NCBI GenBank assembly: GCA_963920525.1
Contig: OY986437.1
Span: forward strand, 112,150,715-112,214,714
Origin: Dichetophora obliterata
Taxonomy: Eukaryota > Arthropoda > Insecta > Diptera > Sciomyzidae
DNA length: 64,000 bases
Reading direction: 5' to 3'
The translations under genes were made by a program, and so were the position numbers. The notes under the pieces are model-generated. The model did not search any database, was not told the DNA's origin, and saw only the letters and a list, made by a program, of their open reading frames with translations. Below are positions 22,366 to 32,821 of this stretch, one piece after another (within the stretch, counting starts at the first letter, position 1; each line of letters opens with the position of its first letter).

Positions 22366-22844
22366 CTACTTTTCCATGGCGAGTTGAGTCTGAGTTGGGC
22401 TTTCGTCAAGTTGACAAAATGGCGTTTCAAGCTCAAAAGTGTTTCCATGTACAGCAACGAGTCGAGTTGCAATCGTTATTTTTTTTTTGGTTTTTCCACT
22501 TGTGCTCAATATGCACAATATTTTTATTTACGATGTTCCTTTTCTTAAACTCACTTTCAACAATTTTATATATTTCACTTGTTCAAAATTTTTTCCATTA
22601 TATCAAGAATTTTATTTTCTTTATATATTTCATTCACAGCAAAGCTTCTGCAGCACTCCAAAAAAACTCTTCCACTCGCCATTTTTTCTTGTGATAAATG
22701 AACTTATTCGCTTTGACAGATAGAATCAGCTAATTCTAACAAGTTTCGTGGAGTTTTGTGGGTTTAACGAAGTTCAACTCAACTCGCGTTTCCATGGGGA
22801 GTTAATCCCTAGTAGTCCCGACTCAACTCGCCATGGAAACGTAG
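22366..22844. mobile_element. MITE with CCATGGCGAGTTGAGTC ends
   Basis: Inverted ends read CTACTTTTCCATGGCGAGTT and CTACGTTTCCATGGCGAGTT, each followed by GAGTC. TA on both sides fits a Tc1/mariner-type duplication. A second, inner copy of the TTTCCATGG..AGTT motif lies near 22785-22805. Short frames at 22395-22723 are low-complexity and not convincing. Confidence 0.65.
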
Positions 22845-23056
22845 TAATATACACAGGCGGAGCAGCGGGTTTCTGTTTGGCAGGCATCGTTAAGTCCGCT
22901 TGTGAGGTGAAAAACGTAAAACTGATTAATTTAATAATGAATCGTTTTTGAAATGAGTTCTTGGAAGTAGCAAGTTACTTTTGTGTTAGAGCTTCGGAGC
23001 CCCAAAAGTGCATTGCATTAATAGAAAATAAAATCTTTGTAAAGATTTAAAAATTT

Positions 23057-24669
23057 TATATATGAGCCGTTTATTTTGAAAGTGGGGTAAGTCCATTTTT
23101 TGGTTTTGCGATATATTTAAAGGTTTGCATTTTATTAAATTTAAAAATACTGGTAAGCACCAGTACACATATTTTTTTGTATTTTGTGATATTAGCTAAT
23201 GTAAGTTAATTATACAAGTGTTTATAATGCTGGCTATAAAAAAATTAAGGTATTATGATGCCTAAATGGAGTTGCCCCACTTTCAAAACTAATGAATTAT
23301 CGTAATCGTTAATAAAAGTATAATTTTGAAAGTGGGGCAAGTCCATATTTTGGTATTGCGAGATATTGAAAGGTTTGCCATTATGATATATTTATTATAA
23401 TTATGCTAAATTTTAACAGAATATATTCGGTTAAAAATAGTTTTAATCTGAGATGGACTTGCACCACTTTCAAAGTAAACATATTTACAATACCGTTAAT
23501 ACCTAAAACTTCCTTCACCGAAATATTACGCAGTCTTTTTTTACTATAAATGGTTTGCAGATAAAAAGATCATATTGGCTGTATTTATTTATTCATTCCA
23601 GACGGTTGGAATAACTTTTTTGTTTCTTTATTCAATTTTGATTGTCCGAAATATTATTTTTGTAATTTTTTATTATTACGGAATATTCCAAACGCATTGT
23701 TTTTATACCATCAGCTGAAGTAGAATAAAAAGAATATTCCATGTTTTTGAGGTTATATTCGATTGTTTGAAGTAAAATCGCGCTGAATGAAAATGGTAAA
23801 ATTTTTGCAGTGTAAAGGTTTTAAATTGCATTATTGCATTTTTATTTGTTATTCGGTGTATTTTTTGTTCTTTAATTATTAACGAAAATATATTTGTGCT
23901 TATAACTAAACAAATATGTATGTTATTTCTTTTCTAATTTTGTTTCTTTATTCATTCTGTTCTGAATAAAAAACAATCTATTCGTCCTGTTTTTTATCCG
24001 GAATGAATAAAGAAATACACCCATTAAGTTTAATATATACAGTAGTTTTCCGATTTAACGAACATTCGTTTCTACGAAAACTGTAAATAACGAACCAGCA
24101 AATTGTTTCCATTACCTTATATAACAAACAAAAAAAATTTGTCTGTGCTCAGTTTAACGAACAACATATAAAATCAGGGTTTTTTAGCAGAATCAAGCGT
24201 AGTAAAAACTGAAAATATCCATATAAGACCACTTTTGTCAATAATTGTGTTTATGCTTTGGCGTTTTTTGTCTTTGCTCGAAGTGTATCTAGTCGTTGTA
24301 AGCTATCAAAATTTTTTAAAATTTGCATACTATAGGACAAAAAAAAAATAATGCTGGGCCAAGTAAAATAATTTCATATTACTAAATATTAACATTTTAT
24401 AATCTCATTAAAAATTAATTCACTAAGGTACACAGTGAATTTTAAGTTTTTATTTTAATAAAAAAAATTTTGTAAAATACTACTTAAATTCATTTTAGTA
24501 TAAAATAAGTCCATTTTATTTTAGTACTCGGTTTAGCGAAAAAATAGGTTAAACGAATTGGCCTGACAGTCATTGTGTTCGTTAAATCGGAAAAATACTG
24601 TAATTATCAATATCTCAACTTTTTAAAACATGGACTTGCCACACTTTCAAAATAAACGGCTCATATATA
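23057..24669. mobile_element. Inverted-repeat element with internal copies of its end motif
   Basis: Both ends read TATATATGAGCCGTTTATTT, then TGAAAGTG.GG.AAGTCCAT, giving inverted repeats of about 40 bp. The motif GAAAGTGGGG.AAGTCC recurs internally near 23271-23291 (inverted), 23325-23345 and 23455-23475 (inverted), as if several short copies had been assembled head to tail. A pogo-like MITE sits at 24040-24600. No transposase frame is seen. Confidence 0.65.
24040..24600. mobile_element. Pogo/Tigger-like MITE with TA duplication
   Basis: Inverted ends are CAGTAGTTTTCCGATTTAAC on the left and CAGTATTTTTCCGATTTAAC on the right. Both continue with GAAC and both are flanked by TA. The CAGT start and TA target fit the pogo/Tc1-mariner group. 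At 561 bp it has no transposase. It is nested inside the 23057-24669 element. Confidence 0.75.
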
Positions 24670-25398
24670 ACTGTTATATTAAAAAAATACATTTTTGGCT
24701 ACAGAGTACTGTACAGTGTTCGGACTTTACTGCAATTGCAGTAGATCTACTGCGCTTTTTAGCGACACTTAATGTTCTACTGTGTCACTGAGGTTTTTTC
24801 AAATCTACTGCGATTTATTCGCAACAAACACTTCTATGGTTATTTTTGGAAAATGTAAGCATTGATGTTGATTAAAAATGCAGAGTTTCAGGGGTCCATT
24901 ATATCTGTATACTGTGGACTTAGTGTTCAAACAGAAGAAAGTAAGTTGTTAGATGAAGCTGTCATTGCGACAAAATAAAATAGTTTATAGTTTTACATAA
25001 GGTTTTTTGACCGAATTCAGAACTGATTTGCTTTTAACGACCATGATTGATTTTTATAAAGAAAATATATTTAGAATCAGTAAAAAATGTGTTTCTGCAA
25101 CATGCAAATATATATAGTATAAAGTTATACACAGACAGAGGTACTCATGACTAGTTTCTGCACACATAAATTTGGTGATTTTCTTGTACTAAGTACATAT
25201 TGAAATATGTATTGACTACATAAATATTTATAAAAGTACTGCATGTAGCCAATAAAGAGTTCTATGTACTCATCACAAAATTATGTGTCGAAAATGAATA
25301 GATAGATGTTCATGGTAGGTACATTCACACTATGCTCATTAAAAAGTTATTGGTAATAATTTTATTGTATTGTATAAATATTGTTAATAATGAACATG

Positions 25399-25735
25399 CA
25401 ACAGTTCTGATGTATGTAGTACATAGATTATTTACCAATTAAATAAAATATTAAATGACAGTATGTAGTGAGTACTTATATAATGGACCTATTACGTAAA
25501 TATTAACTGAGTACATAGATAATTGATCCATTACATAAAATAATAAATAATTGTATGCAACGATTACAGTTCCGATGTACGTAGTATAAAGATTATTGAC
25601 TCATTACATAAAAGTTCCGATGTACGTAGTATAAAGATTATTGACTCATGACATAAAATAAAAAATTTGTGTATGCAATGAGTAGAATTCCGATGTACCT
25701 AGTACATAGATTACTGACCCATTACAAAAATTTAT
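25399..25735. repeat. Tandem repeats based on GTTCCGATGTACGTAGTA
   Basis: A 45-bp unit starting AGTTCCGATGTACGTAGTAT is perfectly repeated except for one base at 25568-25612 and 25613-25657. More diverged copies at about 25399 and 25688 carry an extra leader ending in TGTATGCAA, giving a longer period of about 100 bp. Degenerate GTAC-rich copies extend on both sides. Confidence 0.75.
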
Positions 25736-25931
25736 GTACAGTATATTTGTGAAGTCACACATGACTTCATTTTACTAAGTGAATAAATTGATATATAACC
25801 AGTATACGCTCACTTTACCCAGTACATTTAGCTTTCGTTGCGTTCCCATACAAGATGAAGTACATAGATTTTGCATAGATGTCTCTGTACTGTCTTCATA
25901 ACTTTTTCCCTTAGTGCACATTTGTATGTAC

Positions 25932-26231
25932 ATCGTCGTTGGGCGTGCAATAACGCGTATCCGCCACTTGCACATAAGTACATAAGGTAAAAGTAAAACT
26001 TTACATGAGTGCAGAAAAACTGATTTTATTTTAAGCTATTGAATGGATTTTCAACAGAACTAAAAATTTATTGACACAAGAAATTTGCTTTGTTTTCAAT
26101 TAAGCATTTAACGAAAAATCAAAATGAGTAAATAAATCATGAATGATCAAATTGAAATGAATTTTGGCCTTTTTGCAATATACGCTGTATTGCAAGTGGT
26201 GGATACGCGGTATTTCAAGCGCAACGACGAT
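25932..26231. mobile_element. Inverted-repeat element inside the hAT
   Basis: Arms starting ATCGTCGTTG and containing CGCGTATCCgCCACTTGCA face each other at 25932-25973 and 26188-26231 with small mismatches. It looks like a small MITE nested in the hAT, but no duplication is evident. Confidence 0.55.
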
Positions 26232-26514
26232 ATTATGTTATTAGTAGTAAATGTACGTACATGATTGTAAATAAAAACAAAAACAAAAAACTACTGCGAA
26301 AAAATTCGTTTTACTGCGATTTTTTTTTAAATTTACTGCGATTTACGAATTTTCAAGTCCGAACCCTGGTACTGTAGCTCGCTTCCCTTCTCTACCGATT
26401 ATTTCTCTACTGGTAGAGAAAGTGACGTCATTATCTATAACTGTAATTCTGTAAGTGTGGTGAGTATAGGCTTGTGCTAAACAGTTCCGGAGCAGGGTGA
26501 CCGTTTTTCGAAGA

Positions 26515-26744
26515 GATCATGGATAAGGCGCTATACTTAAATATATTGAAGAAAAATGTTAAAAAGTGCGCAAAAGTTAAATTTAGGGAGCGGCTACTAT
26601 TTTCAATATGACAATGACCCTAAATATACGGCTAATGATGTCCGTATTTGGGTTACTAATAATATTCCTCATGTTCTACCACACCCCCCACAATCTCCCG
26701 ATCTGAATCCGATCGAATACCTATGGGAAGAGCTTGAGAGGTGA
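26515..26744 (+). pseudogene. Tc1-type transposase C-terminal fragment
   Basis: MDKALYLNILKKNV (from 26519) is followed, after a +1 shift near 26570, by YYFQYDNDPKYTA and HPPQSPDLNPIEYLWEELER. Between the Asp of QYDND and the Glu of NPIEY there are 34 residues, the DD34E spacing of Tc1. Only the end of the catalytic core remains and the termini are not seen, so this is a dead fragment. Confidence 0.85.
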
Positions 26745-27411
26745 ATTAGAACGTGAATTTTAAATTGAAATTTGTTGTTTTATTCAAAAGCTTCTACTGT
26801 GATAATAGTATTGTGCGTCACTGTAAAATAATTTTATCTTGAATCCTGTTAAACATAAATTCAATTAGAAAATAAACATTATAAATATTTACTTTTAACA
26901 TGAAAGCATTCATCACTCTCTGCACAGAGCCAAAAACCACCACATAAAATCTATAAGATCACCTTATTGAGCTATTTTAAAAGGTTTTCTTATTAAAACT
27001 ATCAAATAATAAGAATTTTCCATAGAGAAATATTCTTAATTCCATAGAGAAAATCTTATTAAAAATGTAAAACTACTATCAAACATTTTTTTAATAAGAT
27101 TTCTTAATAAATTTTTTAATAAATGAATGAAATGATGTACTAATCTTATTGATACTTTACTTTAATAAGAAAATCTTTTTTTACTCTCCTAAGTTTAAGA
27201 AGAGACCACCTTAAATTAATAAGAAAATCTTTTTGATCTTTCTTTATAAGATTTTCCTATTAAACACCCTTTTAAGAAGGTAATAACGGTGAAGATGCTA
27301 CTTATTCTTTGCTTTAGCTTTCAGTCGTAATTGTGAAGAGAATTCATGAAGTTTATGTGCATTTTATGCATTTAATTTATTTAAAGTAAAATAAAGATAT
27401 GTGATAAATTA

Positions 27412-27550
27412 TGTTCCCGAATTAGTTTTCGACGATGCTGAAATTCTGGAAGCTCAAGTTATATTTCAGTCGTGGGGCTTGATTGGCTCAATTTCGACTT
27501 TACAAAAAATTTATGGAGTAAACTCGAAGGAAGTTCTTAAAAAAATTTAG
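27412..27550 (+). pseudogene. Unrecognised short coding-like fragment
   Basis: An open stretch of about 45 codons with non-repetitive composition (for example LVFDDAEILEAQVIFQSWGL) ends at a TAG inside A-rich sequence. A possible continuation follows the stop in the same frame (EDVATFFEGLDSAGYFGIF). It sits within the AT-rich element and could be a remnant of that element's own protein. I do not recognise the family. Confidence 0.3.
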
Positions 27551-27726
27551 ATTGAGGATGTCGCCACTTTCTTTGAAGGCCTTGACAGTGCCGGGTATTT
27601 TGGTATTTTTGAAAACTGTCTTGCTTGTTAAGTTAAAAAACTTATTTATGCAACAACTTTGAATTTATTTTATTTTTTTTGCTTTTTGTAACATTATATT
27701 TTAACAGATGTATTTTATATATACAT

Positions 27727-30700
27727 TACTTACTTACTTACTTAGTTGGCGCTACAACCGTATGTCGGTCTTGGCCTCATCTAAGAATTTGCGCCAGCCA
27801 TTTCTGTCTTTCGCTTGCTGGCGCCAGTTGCAAATGCCAAGCTTCGTCAGGTTGTCCTCTACTTGGTCTTTCCAACGAAGATGCGGTCGTCTTCTTCTGC
27901 GTTGACCGCCGCTGAACATGACCAAGCCAGCGAAGCCGCTCGATTTTAATGCGCTTGACTATGTCGATGTCAGCGTACAGCTCATACAGTTCATCATTCC
28001 ACCGTATTCGGTATTCGCCATTGACGCAGATTGGTCCGTAGATCTTACGAAGAATCTTTCTCTCGAATGCTCCTAAAGTCTTTTCATCTAAACTGCTCAG
28101 CGTCCAGGTTTGTGATGCGTAAAGCAGGACGGGCATGATGAGCGATTTATAGAGCGTGATTTTCGTTAGTCGAGAGAGGGCTCTGCTACTCAATTGCCTA
28201 CTGAGCCCAAAGTATCACCTGTTGGCAAGAGTTATTCTTCGTTTGATCTCAATGCTGATGTCGTTGGTTGAATTAATGCTGGATCCCAGATAAACGAAGT
28301 TCTTCACAACCTCGAAGGAGGCATTGTCAACGGTAACGTGGGTTCCAAGACGCTGGGACTGTTTGTTTGTTGACACTAAGTATTTCGTCTTATCTGCATT
28401 CACTGACAGACCCATTCGACTTGACTCTCTTTCTTATCTGGAAAATGCTGCACTGACTTCGCGCGTATTATGGCCAATGATATCGATGTCATCAGCATAC
28501 GCAAGCAACATAATACTCTTTTAGAATATTGTGCCACTACGTCTCAGATCAGCAGCTCGGATGATCCTTTCCATCATTAGGTTGAAAAAGTCGCACGATA
28601 AGGAATCACCTTGTCTGAAACCTCGTTTGGTAATAAATGGTGGGGAGAAGTCCTTCCCAATTTTAACTGCACTGCTGGTGTTGCTCAAAGTCGTATTAAT
28701 TTTGCAGGAATACCAAATTCAGACATGGTGGAGTACAGGTGCTTCCTTATTGGGCTGTCGAAGGCGGCTTTGTAGTCGACAAAAAGTTGGTGGGTGTCGA
28801 CTTGTTTTTCTTGAGTCTTCTCCAAGATTTGTCGTAGCGTGAAAATCTGGTCGATGGTGGACTTTCCAGGTCTGAAGCCACACTGATAAGATCCGATCAG
28901 TTCGTTTACAATGGGCTTCAATCTTTCACATAAAACGCTCGACAGGACCTTATATGCGATATTAAGAAGGCTTATCCCACAGTAATTGGCACAGATAGTG
29001 GGATCGCCTTTCTTGTGGATTGGGCAGAGCACACTGAGATTCCAATCGTTCGGAATGAATTCTTCCGACCATATTCTGCATAGAAGCTCATGAATGCATT
29101 TAAGTAGAGCTTCGCCTCCGTTCTTAAACAGCTCAGCAGGTAAGCTAAAGCTCCCGCGGCTTTGTTATTTTTAAGCCGAGCTATAGCTGTTAGAACTTCA
29201 TCATAGTCGGGCAGCGGAACCTCAACGCTGTCATCCGAAATTGGGGTTTCCGGAATATCATCTCTATTGGCGGGATTGTTGTCAGCGTCGCCATTTAGAA
29301 GCTTAGAGAAGTGTTCCCTCCATAACGTCAGTGTACTCTGGACATCTGTCACTAAATTCCCGTTTTCATCCTTGCAGGAAGAGGCCCCATCGGCAAGGCG
29401 TCTTATTTTTTCGAAAAATTTTTGGGCCTCATTCCTGTCACCATACATCTCAATCTTCTCTTGCTCGCGCTTTTCTGCCTCTCTTTTTTTCCGCCTGAAA
29501 ATATGTCTCCCTTCCCTCCTCTTTTCTTTGTATAGCTTCTTAGCAGCGCGCGTTACAACCGACTGCAGGGTGACTTTGTAGGCGGCGTCTTTCTCTGCAG
29601 TGGCGTCGCGACACTCCTGGTTGTACCACTGGCATGCAGTTGGAAATGTGTGTCCACTGCGCGCATATATCATTGATTGGAGGAGTGCTTTGAAGCAGGA
29701 GTGAGAGTTGAGTGGCGAAAGCATTGGCTGTCTGTTTCGATTGCAGCTTGTCGACGTCTAGCTTTCTCTGTGTAGGGTTGCGTGTATTCTTAGCTGCGCA
29801 TAGACGTGTACGGATCTTGGCTGCAACAAGATAGTGACCCGAGTCAATGTTTGCACCACGGATCGTGCGTACATCCAATACACTGGAAGAGTGCCTTGCG
29901 TCGATCAAAACGTGATCAATTTGATTCTTGGTTTTTTGATCAGGGGACATCCAGGGGGCTTTATGAATATTGAGATGCTTGAATCTAGTGCTACTTACGA
30001 CCATGTTTCGTGCTGCGGCGAAGTCAATCAGCCTTATTCCGTTATCGGAGGTGTTGTCGTGGAGGCTGAACTTTCCGACTGTTGGACCAAAAATATTTTC
30101 CTTGCCCACCTTAGCGTTGAAGTCACCAAGCACGATTTTTACGTCGTGACGGGGGCAGCGCTCGTAAGCATTTTCAAGGCGCTCGTAGACAATTTCCTTG
30201 ATCTCATCGTCCTTGTCTTCTGTCGGAGCGTGCGCACATATTAGGCTTATATTGAAAAATCTAACCTTGATGAAGTCGTTCGTTCACAGGTGTGAATCGC
30301 AGGACGTGGGGCCGTAGTCTCTTGCCAACTACAAATCCGCATCCAAACTCGTGCTTCTCCGCATGGCCGCTGTGGTAGATATCACAGGGTGCATGCCGAA
30401 TGCAACCCTGTCCCTTCCATCGCATTTCTTGGATAGCAGTGATATCAGCTTTTTATCTTTCCAAGACATCAGTCAGTTGGATAGAGGCACCTTCCCAATT
30501 AAGGGTTCGAACATTCCAGGTGCATATCCGTAAATCATTAGCAGTTTTTCGTTTGCGGTAGTCGTCATCAGATTTGGGGATCATTTTTCTTCTTTTCTTA
30601 TTTGTTTTCATTGAAATTGGTTTTTACGGGTGGGCTTCAAACCCGACGCACAACCTTTTTTGAGCCTAGGGAGGCCTGCCGCTCAGATTAGCCGCCAAAC

Positions 30701-30842
30701 TAACGGTTGTCAGTTTTGACGTTGCCCAGGAAACACCACGTGGAGGTTTGAGTCGACTTGAGGCGATTTCACAAAGATTATGCTGGCCTTGCCAGGTTGA
30801 GACAGTCAGACATGTTACATTGTTACATCGCCCCCAGTTTCC
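27727..30842 (-). mobile_element. Near-full-length RTE-clade LINE with 11-bp duplication
   Basis: The element is 3.1 kb on the minus strand, with TATATATACAT on both sides (27716-27726 and 30843-30853). Its 3' end is the tandem tetramer TAAG repeated four times (27727-27744 on the opposite strand), typical of RTE tails. A GC-richer 5' UTR of about 230 nt precedes a single long ORF with endonuclease and reverse transcriptase. Size and layout match a complete RTE. The coding part has several frameshifts. Confidence 0.9.
27777..30611 (-). pseudogene. RTE ORF: endonuclease-reverse transcriptase, broken
   Basis: From the Met at 30609-30611 the frame reads a basic N-terminus, then ICTWNVRTLNWEG, the first endonuclease block. 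A TAA interrupts at about 30453. After a shift near 30275 come APTEDKDDEIKE, VLGDFNAKVGKE and the terminal SGHYLV His motif. Further shifts occur near 29690, 29150 and 28680. The reverse transcriptase shows LCPIHKKGD, GFRPGKSTIDQIFTLRQILE, the GDSLSCDFFN palm block and the catalytic YADDIDIIG near 28495. The C-terminal part (27777-28193) includes TWTLSSLDEKTLGAFERKIL and RLRWLGHVQR, usual for RTE and BovB-like proteins. At about 940 codons it is the expected length. It is inactive because of at least four frameshifts and one stop. Confidence 0.85.
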
Positions 30843-31170
30843 TATATATACATACACAAATTTTATTTCCTAATAAATTTTAATAAACTATCAAAATGTC
30901 TTTATTTATTATACAGGCAATTAAAAGTATACTTCTAGGTAACAGGTTAATAAGATTCCGATTTGATTTAAAAATATTTCCTTATTAAAATTTAAAAAGA
31001 AATACTATTGAATCAATTAGACGTCCTTATTAAATTTAAAAAATAAATCTTATTAAATCATAAGATTTCTTCTTAAAAACCAAAAAGTTTTGATAAAATT
31101 TTCTTATTATTTTTAAAAGTGTTTTTATAAAAAACAATAAGATTTTTCTTCAAATTATGTGGTTTGCCTA

Positions 31171-32821
31171 ATGTAAAAAGCTCATAGTGTTAACAAGATT
31201 TTCTCTATGGTTTTTATAAGACAATCTTCTTGGATGAAAACCATAGAGAAATACTATTGATTTTCTTCTATTTTATTAGGTCGTTTTGGCGTTGTGTGCC
31301 GAAGCTGCTAAAAATATTACAAGCAATAGCAGCAGCGTAGCGAGCGCAAACAGCTACAGCAGGACTCTGCATAAAGCACAGCATGCCAAAATCGATAGTT
31401 TAGAAAAAACAATTTTAAAATCGGTCAAAATATTTAGAAGTTATGCTCTGTCCAGCATTTTTCAAACAAGCTGTTCCAATTAAAATTTCAGATGATTCAT
31501 CTAAATAGTTTCGGTTTTTGCTACAACACATTGCCTACCTGCCAAAACGGCTGTAAAGCGGAGATAACATCAGTATCCTTACAAACATTTAACATTATAT
31601 TCTTGAAAAACTATACTTTTGAAATATAAAAAAAAATTCACATAATTTCTAGACCACCGACCTGCCTTAAAAAGAAACATTTGTACATTTCAGTACTTCA
31701 GTCTGTTATATTTTGTGTTATTTTAATATTTTATATAAATTATGTTTATTACATAAATTTCATCAATACGATATTTATACAAAAAACAATATACAAAATA
31801 ATATATAAATACATAAAAAATAAATTTAAGCTTACTCAGTTTAGTGCTATAGAAATTAAATGGGTTACTATTGCCCTTTATTTATATTAAATTTAAAAGT
31901 TCAAAATTATTCGTTTTTAGGCAATTTGCAAAAAAATATACTTTTACCTATTCCCAAAGAAAATTGAATAGTCTTATCGTTTGTAGTAAGTTGTAAATCA
32001 GAAAACATACGTTCAGCAGCATCTGAGCTATGAGGCCGACTTAAAAAATTTATCACAAAATTAAAAAGTTCTTTCTAAAGAGGTTGCTTTAATTCATTTT
32101 TTGGTAAGAAAATATTGTCAAAAAATGCCACAATTTCATTATTTTTCTTAACGTTTTTGGTGAATTTAAGGAACTGCCTACTTTTTTATAATTTTGCAAA
32201 TAAAAACATATTATTAAAGATTTTTAAAAAGTTTTAAGCTTAAACTGAGGCTTAAAAAAGTATCCATAAATTTTTCCAAACGGCAACACTGCTTAGGACT
32301 TTTTCTTATGCTGATTCAGGGATATTTTCCTGTACTTTTCCGATGTCTTTTGTGTTATACCTTTTGTTACCCATTTTGTTCCAATAATATAAAATTTTAA
32401 AGTCTGCGGTTGTAGCAAGAAAAAGGTGAGATTCTTTTCGATTACTAAAAACTAAGGAAAATTTCCTGTGCATTTACAACCACAATCAAACATTTTGCGC
32501 TAGTATTGGGGCCAATTTGACGTAAAATTGACCATCATGCTATCCCTTTCCAACGGAGTTTTCCATCTTTTAGCTCTGGTTATTGGCAAGTGACTTTGAG
32601 TACTGAATTTAAAAAATTCAATTGGTTTTACGAATTCCAATTGGTTTTAACAACTTTTAAAACAATTAGTGTATAAATTAAATGCCTGCTTTTTTTAAGA
32701 TAAAAGTGATGGTGAGTTTTTGAAGTTACAGAAACACTAACACTCGACCGTACGAGTTCGACCTTTCGAGATGACTGACGTTACTGAGAAGTACTCGAAT
32801 AATTTGCAGAAAGGAGCTACA
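31171..32821. other. AT-rich region with no supportable gene
   Basis: The frame at 31286-31483 (Ser/Asn-rich, AASNSSS-like) has no recognised domain, and its start follows a CTATTTTATTAG that could be a splice acceptor. I would not call it a gene. The remainder is AT-rich with homopolymers. Confidence 0.35.

Larger units (their letters stand above)
24714..26368. mobile_element. 1.66-kb non-autonomous hAT element
   Basis: Inverted ends are CAGTGTTCGGACTT and CAGGGTTCGGACTT, flanked by a perfect 8-bp duplication GTACTGTA (24706-24713 and 26369-26376). Near both ends the motif ACTGCG followed by A/T recurs (about 24748, 24808, 26291, 26311 and 26335), like the subterminal transposase-binding repeats of hAT elements. 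No transposase is encoded. The interior holds a tandem array (25399-25735) and a further inverted repeat (25932-26231). Confidence 0.85.
26932..31170. mobile_element. AT-rich inverted-repeat element split by an RTE
   Basis: AACCACcaCATAA near 26936 and its inverse near 31160-31166 bracket AT-rich sequence full of TTCTTATTAAA-like motifs on both sides (26940-27280 and 30900-31150). The RTE at 27727-30842 is inserted between. CCATAGAGAAA recurs near 27018, 27042, 31200 and 31240. Family and exact ends are uncertain. Confidence 0.4.

Noticed and set aside
22395..22723. Phe/Ile-rich overlapping plus-strand frames as a membrane protein
   Set aside because: They arise from T-rich MITE sequence, two frames are equally open, and nothing supports translation.
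25399..25735. CRISPR-like array
   Set aside because: The units are contiguous degenerate tandem repeats without regular unique spacers, in a eukaryotic genome.
29834..30533. Plus-strand frames of 60-136 codons across the RTE
   Set aside because: They are antisense shadows of the RTE endonuclease.
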